From Pleurocapsa sp. PCC 7319 (GTDB lineage Bacteria > Cyanobacteriota > Cyanobacteriia > Cyanobacteriales > Xenococcaceae), in NCBI RefSeq assembly GCF_000332195.1, contig NZ_KB235922.1:186001-250000 (forward strand): a stretch of 64,000 nucleotides of DNA, given 5' to 3'. The translations under genes were made by a program, and so were the position numbers. Below, piece after piece: positions 44,542 through 54,662 of the stretch (position 1 is its first letter; every line of letters starts with the position of its first letter). Below the pieces are notes generated by a model that worked only from the letters and a program-made list of their open reading frames with translations, was not told the DNA's origin and ran no database searches.

Positions 44542-46176
44542 TTGAGAACTAAAAAATATCATTTTTGGTTAGCTGCTAGTATCTTTGTCGCCATTGCTTT
44601 TAGTTGTTTTGGATTCAAGTTAGCTTTTCAATCGCCTTATACAATCCAAGATGATGCTAGACAGCACGTTTTTTGGTTACAGAAATTTAGCGATCGCTAT
44701 CTATTTACTAATGATTTGATTGCGGATTATTTTAGTTCTGTAGCTCCATTAGGCTATAAGTTTTTATATTGGTTCGCTAACTTTTTGGGTGTTAAACCAT
44801 TTTTATTTAGCAAAATACTGCCTGTACTACTGGGTATTATTACTACAATCTATATTTATTTCGTAACTATTGCCCTATTTCCTGTTCCTTTTGCTGGTTT
44901 TATGGCTAGTTTGCTTTTAAATCAAAATCTTTGGATGTTAGATGATTTAGTCTCTGGTACACCCAGAGCTTTTTTTTATGTCTTATTTTTAGGCTTTATC
45001 TATTATCTGCTACGCCAGAGATTAATACCTTGTTTACTATTTATTATTCTCCAGGGGTTATTTTATCCCCAAGTAGTCTTGATTTCCGCAGGGATTTTAA
45101 TAATTAATTTAATTAAGCAAAAATCTTCTTACTTCTATTTTACTGGGTTAGTCTTAGCTCTTGGCATCTTAGCTATTTACAAATTAAAAACTGCTGATTT
45201 TAGTCAAGTTATGAGTTTGACCACAGCGAAACAACTCCCAGAATTTTATGCGGGGGGCAGAAATACATTCTTCTTAGACAATCCGTGGCTTTTTTGGTTA
45301 GCAGGACCAAGAAGTGGCTTTTTTCCTCGGGAATGGCAATATGTATTGTTATGTTCTTTTGGTTTATCCTTACCCTGGTTAACTAGATATCCTCGCAGAT
45401 TTCCCCTAGTCAAAAAAATAAAACCTCAAATTACAATCGTCGGACAAATACTTTTAGTTTCTCTCGCCTTATTTTTCTTATCCCATTTACTTTTATTTCA
45501 ATTACATTTACCCAGTCGCTATTCTCAACATACTTGGAGAATAATTATTGCTTTAGTTGATGGTATAACACTTGCTATCTTACTCAACAGTATTACCAAG
45601 AATATCACTCACTACCAGAAACTTTTTAAGCCTCTGATTACGGCGATCGCTATTGGTGCATTACTATATCCGACTTACGCTGTACAGGCTTATCCTTATC
45701 GTCTGGGTTATGTGACAGGTACAGCCCCAGAACTATATCAGTTTCTTGAACAACAGCCCAAAGATATTCTCATTGCCAGTCTAAGTAAAGAAGCCGACTT
45801 TATCCCTAGCTTGGCTCAACGTTCAGTTTTAGTTGCTGAAGAATACAGTATTCCCTATCATCTCGATTACTATCAGCCAATTCGTCGCCGAACCCAGGAT
45901 CTAATTACAGCGCAATATAGTCTGAATCAAGCAAAAGTAAATCAGTTTATTCAAAAATACCATATAGATTTATGGCTACTAGATAAAAATGCTTTTCAAG
46001 TAGAACATCTGCTCCATAATCCTTGGTTGAGACAGTTTAAACCAGAAACAGAAAATGCAATTTTGAGTTTGAAACAAACAAAAAAGCATATTTTAGCTAC
46101 TAAAGTAGCTGAGTGTAAGATTTTTCAAACAAGAGAATTAGTTGTTTTAGATACTAAATGCATTAAACTTAATTGA
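44542..46176 (+). CDS. Polytopic membrane protein, GT-C-like
   Basis: A 544-residue protein with about eleven to twelve hydrophobic helices and a roughly 110-residue soluble C-terminal end. The first outer loop contains IQDDARQHVFW, and paired acidic residues there are typical of GT-C glycosyltransferases that use lipid-linked sugars; family assignment is inference. The start is TTG at 44542, since an in-frame stop lies just upstream at 44536. No glycan genes flank it here. Confidence 0.75.
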   Translation: MRTKKYHFWLAASIFVAIAFSCFGFKLAFQSPYTIQDDARQHVFWLQKFSDRYLFTNDLIADYFSSVAPLGYKFLYWFANFLGVKPFLFSKILPVLLGIITTIYIYFVTIALFPVPFAGFMASLLLNQNLWMLDDLVSGTPRAFFYVLFLGFIYYLLRQRLIPCLLFIILQGLFYPQVVLISAGILIINLIKQKSSYFYFTGLVLALGILAIYKLKTADFSQVMSLTTAKQLPEFYAGGRNTFFLDNPWLFWLAGPRSGFFPREWQYVLLCSFGLSLPWLTRYPRRFPLVKKIKPQITIVGQILLVSLALFFLSHLLLFQLHLPSRYSQHTWRIIIALVDGITLAILLNSITKNITHYQKLFKPLITAIAIGALLYPTYAVQAYPYRLGYVTGTAPELYQFLEQQPKDILIASLSKEADFIPSLAQRSVLVAEEYSIPYHLDYYQPIRRRTQDLITAQYSLNQAKVNQFIQKYHIDLWLLDKNAFQVEHLLHNPWLRQFKPETENAILSLKQTKKHILATKVAECKIFQTRELVVLDTKCIKLN

Positions 46177-46266
46177 AATATTGTGGATAGCTGGAATAAG
46201 TTACAGGACTGGGCAATTTTGGATAAATTGATGAAATTAATTATTGATAATTAGATGAGAATTACT

Positions 46267-46542
46267 TTACCTGCGAATTTCAAAATCTCTAAATTCCCCG
46301 TCACTGTAGTTCATAACTTCTAATTGCAGATTGCTAACTACAGCCGAAGGAGCACCAGACTTAGCCCACTCAACAAGTGTATCTAATCTTTCTGCCTCAC
46401 CTGCGGCAACAATCTCCACATCCCCGTTCCTTAAATTCCGTACATATCCATAAAGACCCAACTGTCTGGCTTGAGCGCGAGTATACATCCTAAATCCTAC
46501 TCCCTGTACCTTACCGCTAACTATTGCCTTGATTTTTTTCAT
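46267..46542 (-). CDS. acyP: Acylphosphatase
   Basis: A 91-residue enzyme hydrolysing acyl phosphates such as acetyl phosphate. Catalytic Arg18 in VQGVGFRMYTR and Asn36 in YVRNLRNGDVEI are both present. It follows the GNAT gene upstream by 4 bases on the same strand, so the two are likely co-transcribed. Confidence 0.95.
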   Translation of the reverse strand: MKKIKAIVSGKVQGVGFRMYTRAQARQLGLYGYVRNLRNGDVEIVAAGEAERLDTLVEWAKSGAPSAVVSNLQLEVMNYSDGEFRDFEIRR

Positions 46543-46546
46543 ATTC

Positions 46547-47122
46547 CTAATCGTAGCTATCTTGCTTCTTTACTGGAATTTTATAAACTACCAAATCTAA
46601 GATTTTTCCAGTCGAAGTTTTGACTTGATAGTCCTCGAAAATATGACCACCCAGAGATTCGGGGATTTTACGGCTTGAAGTATTTCTACGGTCTACTGGA
46701 TAAATAAAATAACTAAGGTCTATATTTTTCTTTGACCAGTTAACCAAGGTATGAACAGCTTCTTGACCATAACCTTTGCCATGAGCATCCTTTTTTAACC
46801 AAATACCGAGTTCGGGCATTCTAACTTTACCCTGACCATGAAGACCACAATTTCCTAAAAACTCTCCTGTAGTTTTCATTACTACAACAAACTGTAAATT
46901 ATTAGCAGCTCGAATACCTTGTCTACTTTCAAGTATAAAGTTTTGCGTTCCCTTTATATTGGCTGGGGGAGATGGAAACATATAAGTCGTAATTTCATTG
47001 GTAAATTCTTGAAAAATGTCTTGTTCAAACTTGTTAGAAATAGTTATTAATCGTATCCGCTCGCCCTCAATAGTAAGAGATAGTAAATCTGGTTGAGAAG
47101 TCAGAAAATTGAACGTGTCCAT
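46547..47122 (-). CDS. GNAT-family acetyltransferase, RimJ/RimL type
   Basis: A 191-residue acetyltransferase: LSLTIEGERIRLITIS start, acetyl-CoA loop WLKKDAHGKGYGQEAVHTLV (about 118-137), then NTSSRKIPESLGG. Its target is unknown. It is the upstream partner of acyP, with a 4-base gap. Confidence 0.88.
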   Translation of the reverse strand: MDTFNFLTSQPDLLSLTIEGERIRLITISNKFEQDIFQEFTNEITTYMFPSPPANIKGTQNFILESRQGIRAANNLQFVVVMKTTGEFLGNCGLHGQGKVRMPELGIWLKKDAHGKGYGQEAVHTLVNWSKKNIDLSYFIYPVDRRNTSSRKIPESLGGHIFEDYQVKTSTGKILDLVVYKIPVKKQDSYD

Positions 47123-47316
47123 AAGTCTTCACAGATTGAGAAATTTTATGCACAATTTGAAGCAGGAATCAGGAAATTGAAGATACAACACCTTTAACCA
47201 TTCTTGATTCCGACTTCAAATAAGTAGGTAGGCAAAGTAATTTATCAAACCTTGTTGTTGAACTTTTTCTCTGCTCCCTACTCTCTAGTTAATTATCTCG
47301 TTACCCAAGAAATGAT

Positions 47317-48105
<789 letters not shown>

Positions 48106-48322
48106 TTAAGTCTTGATTTATAGTGAACTAACCCGACTCTCAATTATTTTCCCACAGTCTTCAACCTAGTTTGGCTTCAAAAAAGGAGAAGCGAGAATAC
48201 TACGATGCTATTTAGTTTACTCGAATTTCAGAAGTGAAACGTTTGAATATTTAGCTTCGTTTAAATAACTGTGTCAGGCAGCCAGAGGGTATCCACTTAA
48301 AAACTTTAAAAAAGAGGTATAT

Positions 48323-49036
48323 CTAAGTGATATAATCGACTGCAATATCGAAATAATTAGCAATTTCTAAACTTAAGTAAAGATAATTGCATTTACTCTT
48401 AGATTCTAAAAAGTTTAAAGTTCTATGATGCACAAAACTCAACACAGAATCTTTCATCAGATTAATAATACGGACTTTTTGGCAGACAGGTACATTTAAT
48501 GCTACATAAGTTTCTTTTAAACCTTTGAAGTTTTGATTTTTAAGGAGATCAGTATTTTGTAATAAGATTGCATAGCAAATGTTTAGTAGAATAATTTCAG
48601 CATCACGCAAACAGTCAAACTTAGTCGACCGAAAACTGATCTCATTATTATGTACTAAGGATTTATAACCAAAATTTGAACTAACACCTAACACATCATT
48701 GATAATTGATTTGGTTTTGGTGATGATGAAATTTACTACATCTAGACGTATCTTATCTTCCTCAATAAATGATTCCAGCAAAGATGATGGTTTGCTCGTA
48801 ACTTGAGTATTGTGGTCAGCATGATATTGCAAAATACTAATATTTTCATTATGCTTTTTGTTAATTTTTTCATAGAATATTTTTTTATTTATTTTAACTA
48901 AATATTTGGCATCAAAATTGGGCATTTCTTGTCGACAACTAGAGCAAAACCAAGTAATTTCTTTATGATGTATATGACGAAGTAATATACTAGAACAAAT
49001 TGGGCATATATCTTTCATTTTCAAATTAATGCTCAA
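48323..49036 (-). CDS. Zinc-ribbon protein with a beta-phycobiliprotein-like domain
   Basis: A 237-residue protein. The N-terminus is a zinc ribbon (CPIC at 11-14, CSSC at 31-34). Residues about 85-237 read like a phycobiliprotein globin fold of the CpcB type: DCLRDAEIILLNICYAIL (141-158) keeps the bilin cysteine (Cys142, equivalent to CpcB Cys84) and the pyrrole-binding Asp145; KGLKETYVALNVP matches the GLRETYLALGTP helix; and the tail SLEIANYFDIAVDYI matches the CpcB end. It lacks features needed for rod assembly as far as I can see. No phycobilisome genes are near. It could bind bilin as a sensor or act on phycobiliproteins. An alternative start is Met7. Confidence 0.75.
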   Translation of the reverse strand: MSINLKMKDICPICSSILLRHIHHKEITWFCSSCRQEMPNFDAKYLVKINKKIFYEKINKKHNENISILQYHADHNTQVTSKPSSLLESFIEEDKIRLDVVNFIITKTKSIINDVLGVSSNFGYKSLVHNNEISFRSTKFDCLRDAEIILLNICYAILLQNTDLLKNQNFKGLKETYVALNVPVCQKVRIINLMKDSVLSFVHHRTLNFLESKSKCNYLYLSLEIANYFDIAVDYIT

Positions 49037-49492
49037 AGCTAAGCAATGAAAGTTTATAAAGTTTTTAAATTAATTTTTTAAACTCGAAATTCGTAGCAAA
49101 TATAAGTAAATGACTATCTCCGCTGGTCTCTTTAAAGTCTCAATTGTCTTTTAAAATCTAAACAATTAACATAGAGATAATTTTTTCAAGAGATTGATTC
49201 AGCAATGAAGATGTACAAATTACTTTTTTATTGCTTTTCAACTATCCTATTTAAAAATAATTATGAAATATATGCATATAAAATCAACAGTGAAAATACT
49301 TAGATACCTGTTTATCCGCAAAAAACACGTGAAATTAGCAGCTTTAATTGGGACATCAGCCCCTTGTTACAGGTAGATAGATATAATTTAGGTATTAACA
49401 ATATATTTAGTAATTAATTTTTTACTGTTTACTTTGCTTAACAATTTATGGTTGAATTTCTTTCTCTACCTTGATTTTGCCTAATATATGAA

Positions 49493-49648
49493 TCAGCTCT
49501 TATTTTGATTACCTGCCTTTCCACCATCGGGGGACATAATTAATAAGTCTCCATTAGCATTTCTTTCAAAGCGCAAATCGCGATTGTTATTGCAGAGCTG
49601 TTAGAATTGCTCGTTGGTTAATCCAATTGATTGGAAATCAAGAGTTAC
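49493..49648 (-). pseudogene. Uma2-family (PF05685) endonuclease-like remnant
   Basis: Minus-strand translation gives SIGLTNEQF, a stop (49601-49603), then QLCNNNRDLRFERNANG and DLLIMSPDGG, the N-terminus of Uma2-family putative endonucleases. The frame ends after AGNQNKS at 49493. It has lost its start codon and about three quarters of the C-terminal part, and has an internal stop, so it is dead. Confidence 0.85.
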
Positions 49649-49717
49649 AGCATCTATAGTATGAATAGAATATTCGATAATTATATTTTAACCGTCTGGA
49701 AAATCTTAAATAGTAAA

Positions 49718-49771
49718 GTCAGCCCTAAAAAGCCTGAAGGAGCTTTGAGTGAAATATTGTCTAGGGCTGAC
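49718..49771. repeat. Long perfect inverted repeat
   Basis: GTCAGCCCTA (49718-49727) and TAGGGCTGAC (49762-49771) are perfect complements. A smaller inner AAAGC/GCTTT hairpin lies in between. It could be a small RNA hairpin, a terminator or a degraded mobile-element end. Confidence 0.7.
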
Positions 49772-50015
49772 ATTAGTTAATATAAGAGAGTGTTATGACT
49801 TTCTTGTGACAAAGAAATGAATTTTTAATGACAGCTTTGTCTTCTCAGTTTAGCTGAGGATATAGGGAGCTATTTAGGAACTTAAATTAGACTATCATCT
49901 ACTAATAATACTAATGATATGGATGAGGAAGATTGGGGGAAGTATAAGAATAGATAAAATTTTAAAATTTTACTTCGGTTTATCTCTAATCATTAAACTT
50001 ATATAAATCACCGCA

Positions 50016-51818
50016 ATGCGTCAATTTTTAAAACAGACTTTTGCCAGCACTATTGGTAGCTTAGTTGGCTTGTTTCTTTTCATTACCTTCGGTGCAAGTG
50101 GATTGCTCTTTATGCTGTTCACTTTGGCTGCTGATGAAGAAACTCCGAGTATCAAAGATAAATCAGTGTTAGTTTTTGATTTATCAACTCAGGTTAGAGA
50201 CTCTAAACCCCCGGCTAACCTTGCCCAGGCTTTTTCGGGCAAAGAACAAGAGATTATCACCCTGCGACGAGTATTGCAATCTCTAGAAAAGGCAACTAAA
50301 GACGATCGCATTGTTGCTTTATTTTTAGACGGTCGTAAAGGTAGTAATCCCAATGGTTACGCGACTATGGAAGAATTGAGAAATGCCCTCAAAAAGTTTC
50401 AAGGTGCGGGAAAAAAAATCATTGCTTATGACGTGACCTTGAGTGAGCGAGAGTATTATCTATCTTCTTTAGCGGATGAGGTGATTGTTAATCCGATGGG
50501 AATGATGGAACTTAATGGTTTAAGTTCTAAGCAAACATTTTTTAAAGGTGCGCTAGATAAATATGGAGTTGGGGTGCAAGTAGTTCGGGTGGGAGACTAT
50601 AAATCAGCTATTGAACCCTATACTCGTTCTGATCTTAGCTCTGCTAGTCGAGAACAAACCAAAGCATTATTGACAGATTTATGGGGAAAATTTCTCGATA
50701 CTGTTGCCGTGAGTCGCGAATTAGATGCAGATAAATTGCAAAAGATTGCTGATGATAAAGGATATCTAGAACCCCAAGAAGCGAAAAAAATCGGTTTAAT
50801 TGACCAATTAGGCTATTACGATAATGTAGTTACTAAATTACGGAAACTAACTGAAGAAACTGAAGAACAGGAAAGCTTTAGGCAGATTGCTTTAGGAGAT
50901 TATGCCGATTTGACGATCCGCCCGGCAGAAGCTTCTTCTAATGCGTCACAAAAAATTGCTGTTGTCTATGCAGAGGGCGCAATTGTTAGTGGCAGAGGTA
51001 ACATCGAAACGATTGGAAGCGATCGCTTTGCGGAAGAATTTCGTGAATTAAGGGAAGATGACAATGTTAAGGCGATCGTTTTGCGCGTAAATAGCCCTGG
51101 AGGAGGAGCGACGGCTTCGGAGGTGATTTTACGCGAGATCTTACTCACCAAAAAGAAAAAGCCTGTTATAGTTTCTATGGGCAATATAGCTGCTTCGGGC
51201 GGTTATTGGATTGCTGCGGGTGCCAATCAGATTTTTGCTGAAGAAAATACGATCACAGGTTCAATTGGTGTCTTTGGCTTAATATCCAATATTCAAGATA
51301 TAGCTAACAATCACGGCATAACTTGGGATGTGGTCAAAACAGGGGAATTTGCTGATATTGGCTCTAATTTTCGACCGAAAACTGAACCGGAGTTAGCTAT
51401 TTATCAAAAGTCAGTCGATAAAGTATACAAACTGTTTGTCAGAAAAGTATCTCGGTATCGCAATATTCCTCAAGAGAAAGTTAAAGAAATTGCTCAGGGA
51501 AGAATTTGGTCAGGAAAAAAAGCAGCTAAAATTGGCTTAGTGGATCAGATTGGCGGTTTAGAAAGTGCGATCGCTTATGCTGCCGAACAGGCCAAATTAG
51601 ATAACAATTGGCAATTGGAAGAATATCCCCAACAACATCGTTTTGAAACTGAAATTATACAGCGTTTATTTGATGTCAAAACCTTAGAATCACAAGGTAA
51701 AATTGACCCTATTACTGCTGAACTTATCCAAATAAGAACAGAATTAGAAAATTTAAACCACTTTGATGAACCTAATGGTGTCTATGCCCGATTACCTTTT
51801 AGTTTTGAAATAAATTAA
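50016..51818 (+). CDS. sppA: Signal peptide peptidase, protease IV type
   Basis: A 600-residue membrane-anchored serine protease that degrades cleaved signal peptides; cyanobacterial SppA also affects light acclimation. One N-terminal helix (TIGSLVGLFLFITFGASGLL) anchors two tandem S49 repeats. The catalytic dyad is Lys196 (VGDYKSAIEPYTR) in the first repeat and Ser394 (IAASGGYWIAAGA) in the second, the full-length 67K arrangement. The start is ATG at 50016. Confidence 0.94.
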   Translation: MRQFLKQTFASTIGSLVGLFLFITFGASGLLFMLFTLAADEETPSIKDKSVLVFDLSTQVRDSKPPANLAQAFSGKEQEIITLRRVLQSLEKATKDDRIVALFLDGRKGSNPNGYATMEELRNALKKFQGAGKKIIAYDVTLSEREYYLSSLADEVIVNPMGMMELNGLSSKQTFFKGALDKYGVGVQVVRVGDYKSAIEPYTRSDLSSASREQTKALLTDLWGKFLDTVAVSRELDADKLQKIADDKGYLEPQEAKKIGLIDQLGYYDNVVTKLRKLTEETEEQESFRQIALGDYADLTIRPAEASSNASQKIAVVYAEGAIVSGRGNIETIGSDRFAEEFRELREDDNVKAIVLRVNSPGGGATASEVILREILLTKKKKPVIVSMGNIAASGGYWIAAGANQIFAEENTITGSIGVFGLISNIQDIANNHGITWDVVKTGEFADIGSNFRPKTEPELAIYQKSVDKVYKLFVRKVSRYRNIPQEKVKEIAQGRIWSGKKAAKIGLVDQIGGLESAIAYAAEQAKLDNNWQLEEYPQQHRFETEIIQRLFDVKTLESQGKIDPITAELIQIRTELENLNHFDEPNGVYARLPFSFEIN

Positions 51819-51875
51819 CTTTATATTTGTATCTAATTGCTTAATTTTCCAAGCCATATAAAGCTGAAATTTACT

Positions 51876-52017
51876 TGTAACTGAGATCTTGCACCCAACC
51901 TGTAATTTAAGTGTGGTATTTGGGTAAAAGTCAAAGGTTAAAGGAAAAAGGGTCTTGAATTGATGATCAAGCCCTAATTATTAGGTTTTTATATACTGGT
52001 GCAAGATCTCAGTGTAA
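51876..52017. mobile_element. MITE of 132 bp with 15-bp terminal inverted repeats and 5-bp target duplication
   Basis: CTGAGATCTTGCACC (51881-51895) and its exact complement GGTGCAAGATCTCAG (51998-52012) bound a 132-bp non-coding unit. The sequence TGTAA directly flanks both ends (51876-51880 and 52013-52017), a clean target-site duplication. There is no ORF inside, so it needs a transposase in trans. It lies between the stop codons of convergent sppA and the MerA-like gene. Confidence 0.88.
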
Positions 52018-52088
52018 CAGTCTTTAAGGTTAATTGAAGTACGAAAAGAATTATTTTGTACGTCATTACTTAAATCAGCAACGCTCAG

Positions 52089-53633
52089 TTAGGATAATTT
52101 GCTTAAAAAGCTTAATAACTTTTTAGTTCTTTCCGTTAACAGGGTTCGACGATACATATCAGCAGCTTGCTTAATTGCACTTGCCTGGGTAGGGTAAGGA
52201 TGAATAACCCCAGACAACTTACTCAAACCCATACCACCAATCATGGCGGTGGTAATCTCACTAATCATTTCTCCTCCATGACGAGCAACGATAGTAGCAC
52301 CTAAAATTTCGTCCGAACCTTTTTTATGGAGAATCTTAAGAAAACCCTCTGTTTCTCCATCTGCCAAAGCGCGATCAACATCGTCAAAGTTAATTTTAAT
52401 TGTATTACAGTCAATTCCCTTTGCCTGTGCCTCTTCCTCATACATTCCCACATGAGCAATTTCCGGGTCGGTATACGTAACCCAGGGCATTATAAGATCG
52501 CTTAATTTTGATTTACCCAATCCAAAGGGAGAAAACAAAGTATTTTTAATTACAATTCGGGCAGCGGCATCGGCTGCATGGGTAAATTTCCAATTCATGC
52601 AGATATCCCCAGCGCCAAAAATTTTAGAGTTGCTAGTTTGTAAATTATCGTTGACTTTTACGCCTTTTCTAGGATCGTATTGAACTCCTACTGCTTCTAA
52701 ATTGAGACTTTCTACGTTGGGTTGTCTGCCCGCACCAGCCAAAATCTGATCTACCATGATTGATTCTTGCCCATCATCGCCAACAAAACTAATCAACTTA
52801 CCTTCTGGACTATGTTGGACTTCCTGTAACTGGCAGTTGAGAACTAGACGAATTCCTTCTTTAATAAATGCTTGTTGAACAATCTCTGCCGCATCGGGAT
52901 CTTCTTTGTTTAACAAGTGAGAACCTTTATGAAATAAAATCACCTCACTACCCAAACGATGAAATGCTTGCGCCAGCTCGCAACCAATTGGTCCTCCGCC
53001 AATTACGGCTAATCTAGGAGGGAGTTCTGTGAGAGAAAAGACATTTTCATTAGTTAGATACCCAACTTCCTCAATTCCCTTGATTTTGGGTTTTACTGCT
53101 CTTGCCCCAGAAGCAATCACCGCTTTCTTAAATTTGAGAGTTTGTCCACCAACAATGATCGTATTTTCACTAGCAAAACTTGCTTCGCCAAAAAACACAT
53201 CAACTCCTGCTTTTTTAGCTGCTACTGCCGAGTCCACTGGGCTAATTTGAGTTCTTACCTGACGCATTCTTGCCATCACCGCAGGAAAATCAACCTGAAT
53301 ATTCTCTGGAGGTTGAACTCCAAAGGGTAGTGCTTCTTTCATGTCTGCAACTACCCGGGAGGAACGAATCAGACATTTAGAAGGGACACATCCCACATTT
53401 AAGCAGTCTCCCCCCATCAAATTCTTTTCAATCATGGCTACTTTTAAGCCAATATCCAATCCTGCTGCACCTTTAGCCGTAACTAAACCTGCCGTTCCTG
53501 CTCCAATAACCACTAAGTCATAACAGTCGGCAGGTTTAGGATTTGCCCAATCGGGGGGATGAACATTAGCAATCAACTGCTGATTGTATTCGTCCATTGG
53601 GGCAATAGTTACAGCGTGGTCTTGATTATCCAT
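52089..53633 (-). CDS. MerA-like FAD/NAD(P)-disulfide oxidoreductase
   Basis: A 514-residue flavoenzyme of the glutathione-reductase/mercuric-reductase family. It shows the FAD motif VVIGAGTAGLVTAKGAA (about 41-57), redox-active Cys77 and Cys82 in GGDCLNVGCVPSKCL, NADPH motif VIGGGPIGCELAQAF, and the C-terminal HPYPTQ. It lacks the N-terminal heavy-metal domain and the C-terminal cysteine pair of true MerA, and there are no merR/T/P genes, so mercury reduction is not supported. The TVP38 gene lies about 150 bases upstream on the same strand. This pairing recurs in cyanobacteria (from recall). Confidence 0.9.
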   Translation of the reverse strand: MDNQDHAVTIAPMDEYNQQLIANVHPPDWANPKPADCYDLVVIGAGTAGLVTAKGAAGLDIGLKVAMIEKNLMGGDCLNVGCVPSKCLIRSSRVVADMKEALPFGVQPPENIQVDFPAVMARMRQVRTQISPVDSAVAAKKAGVDVFFGEASFASENTIIVGGQTLKFKKAVIASGARAVKPKIKGIEEVGYLTNENVFSLTELPPRLAVIGGGPIGCELAQAFHRLGSEVILFHKGSHLLNKEDPDAAEIVQQAFIKEGIRLVLNCQLQEVQHSPEGKLISFVGDDGQESIMVDQILAGAGRQPNVESLNLEAVGVQYDPRKGVKVNDNLQTSNSKIFGAGDICMNWKFTHAADAAARIVIKNTLFSPFGLGKSKLSDLIMPWVTYTDPEIAHVGMYEEEAQAKGIDCNTIKINFDDVDRALADGETEGFLKILHKKGSDEILGATIVARHGGEMISEITTAMIGGMGLSKLSGVIHPYPTQASAIKQAADMYRRTLLTERTKKLLSFLSKLS

Positions 53634-53750
53634 ATTAAATAAATACCTGTGAACAATAAAATTAATTAGTGATCAGTTCTTACGAAGTTTGTGACGCGAA
53701 GCTAATCCTTTAGCGCACAAGGTCGGGAACCTTCACAATGCAACTTCGCG

Positions 53751-53786
53751 CTAATCAGTAATCAGTAATCAGTAATCAGTAATCAC
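53751..53786 (+). repeat. TAATCAG heptamer repeats between the TVP38 and MerA-like genes
   Basis: About four and a half perfect TAATCAG units end directly at the TVP38 stop codon (53787). Confidence 0.92.
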
Positions 53787-54560
53787 CTAAGCCTCTTGCT
53801 CTGTACTACTAGTATCAATAGACTCATCCAAGGCTTTACGAGCAATTTTTGTCACGTAGAGAGTAACTGCCACCGTAGCAATAAATCCAATAATCCGAAT
53901 TGCCCATTGTGCTATAGGATTGGCATCAGGTTGACTTTCACCACCGATGGTAGCGATGCTTCCCGCCAGAGAACCAATGTAAACATACATAATTGTGCCG
54001 GGAATCATACCCACTGAACCGATGACATAATCTTTTAAAGATACTCCTGTAACTCCTAAACCGTAATTTAAGAGATTAAAAGGAAATATCGGCGATAGTC
54101 TAGTTAACAGAACAATTTTTAGACCTTCTTTGCCCACAGCTTTGTCGATCGCATTAAATTTTTGATTACCCTCAATTTTTTTCGAGATCCAACCTCTTGC
54201 CAAATAACGACCAACCAAAAAAGCTAAAGTTGCTCCAATAGTTGCCCCAAAAAAAACATAGATTGAGCCTTGAATGACTCCAAACAATACTCCCGCACCT
54301 AGAGTTAATACTGAACCGGGGAGAAATGCCACTGTAGCGACAATATAAATTAACATAAAAGCAATAGGTGCGATCGCCCCTAAATCATCAACCCATTGCA
54401 AAGCATTTCGCAGTAATTCTTGAGGATTAAAGCCAGAGCTACTTGCAATCTCCTGTGCCTGAACGGGGGCAGCAACTAAGGTTATACCGATTAATATTAA
54501 TATGCCTATTTTGAAGTATTTATTGATTTTCATAAATTGATTACCATCATCAGTGGGCAT
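53787..54560 (-). CDS. TVP38/TMEM64 (VTT-domain) membrane protein
   Basis: A 257-residue membrane protein of the DedA-related VTT family. Family signatures: FLPGSVLTLGAGVLFGVIQG (about 74-93), FLVGRYLARGWISKKI (about 113-128) and LTRLSPIFPFNLLNYGLGVT (about 152-171). The start at 54560 is supported by AGAGG 9 bases upstream. Proposed roles in the family are lipid scrambling or transport. The upstream half of a probable two-gene unit with the MerA-like enzyme. Confidence 0.92.
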   Translation of the reverse strand: MPTDDGNQFMKINKYFKIGILILIGITLVAAPVQAQEIASSSGFNPQELLRNALQWVDDLGAIAPIAFMLIYIVATVAFLPGSVLTLGAGVLFGVIQGSIYVFFGATIGATLAFLVGRYLARGWISKKIEGNQKFNAIDKAVGKEGLKIVLLTRLSPIFPFNLLNYGLGVTGVSLKDYVIGSVGMIPGTIMYVYIGSLAGSIATIGGESQPDANPIAQWAIRIIGFIATVAVTLYVTKIARKALDESIDTSSTEQEA

Positions 54561-54662
54561 TGATATAGCCTCTACTTTAACTCCATAATTTTTAACTCCA
54601 TAATTAAAATTCCCAAGACTTGCTTAAAATGAGCTTAAAACTTAACTAGTTACTAATTAATT

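Larger units (their letters stand above)
49037..50015. other. Gap of about 1 kb with a pseudogene and a long hairpin
   Basis: Contains the Uma2 remnant (49493-49648) and the inverted repeat at 49718-49771. The rest is AT-rich; the part next to sppA must carry its promoter, but no clear box was found. Confidence 0.6.

Noticed and set aside
52089-53633. Mercury resistance
   Set aside because: No heavy-metal domain, no C-terminal Cys pair, and no merR, merT or merP in the neighbourhood.
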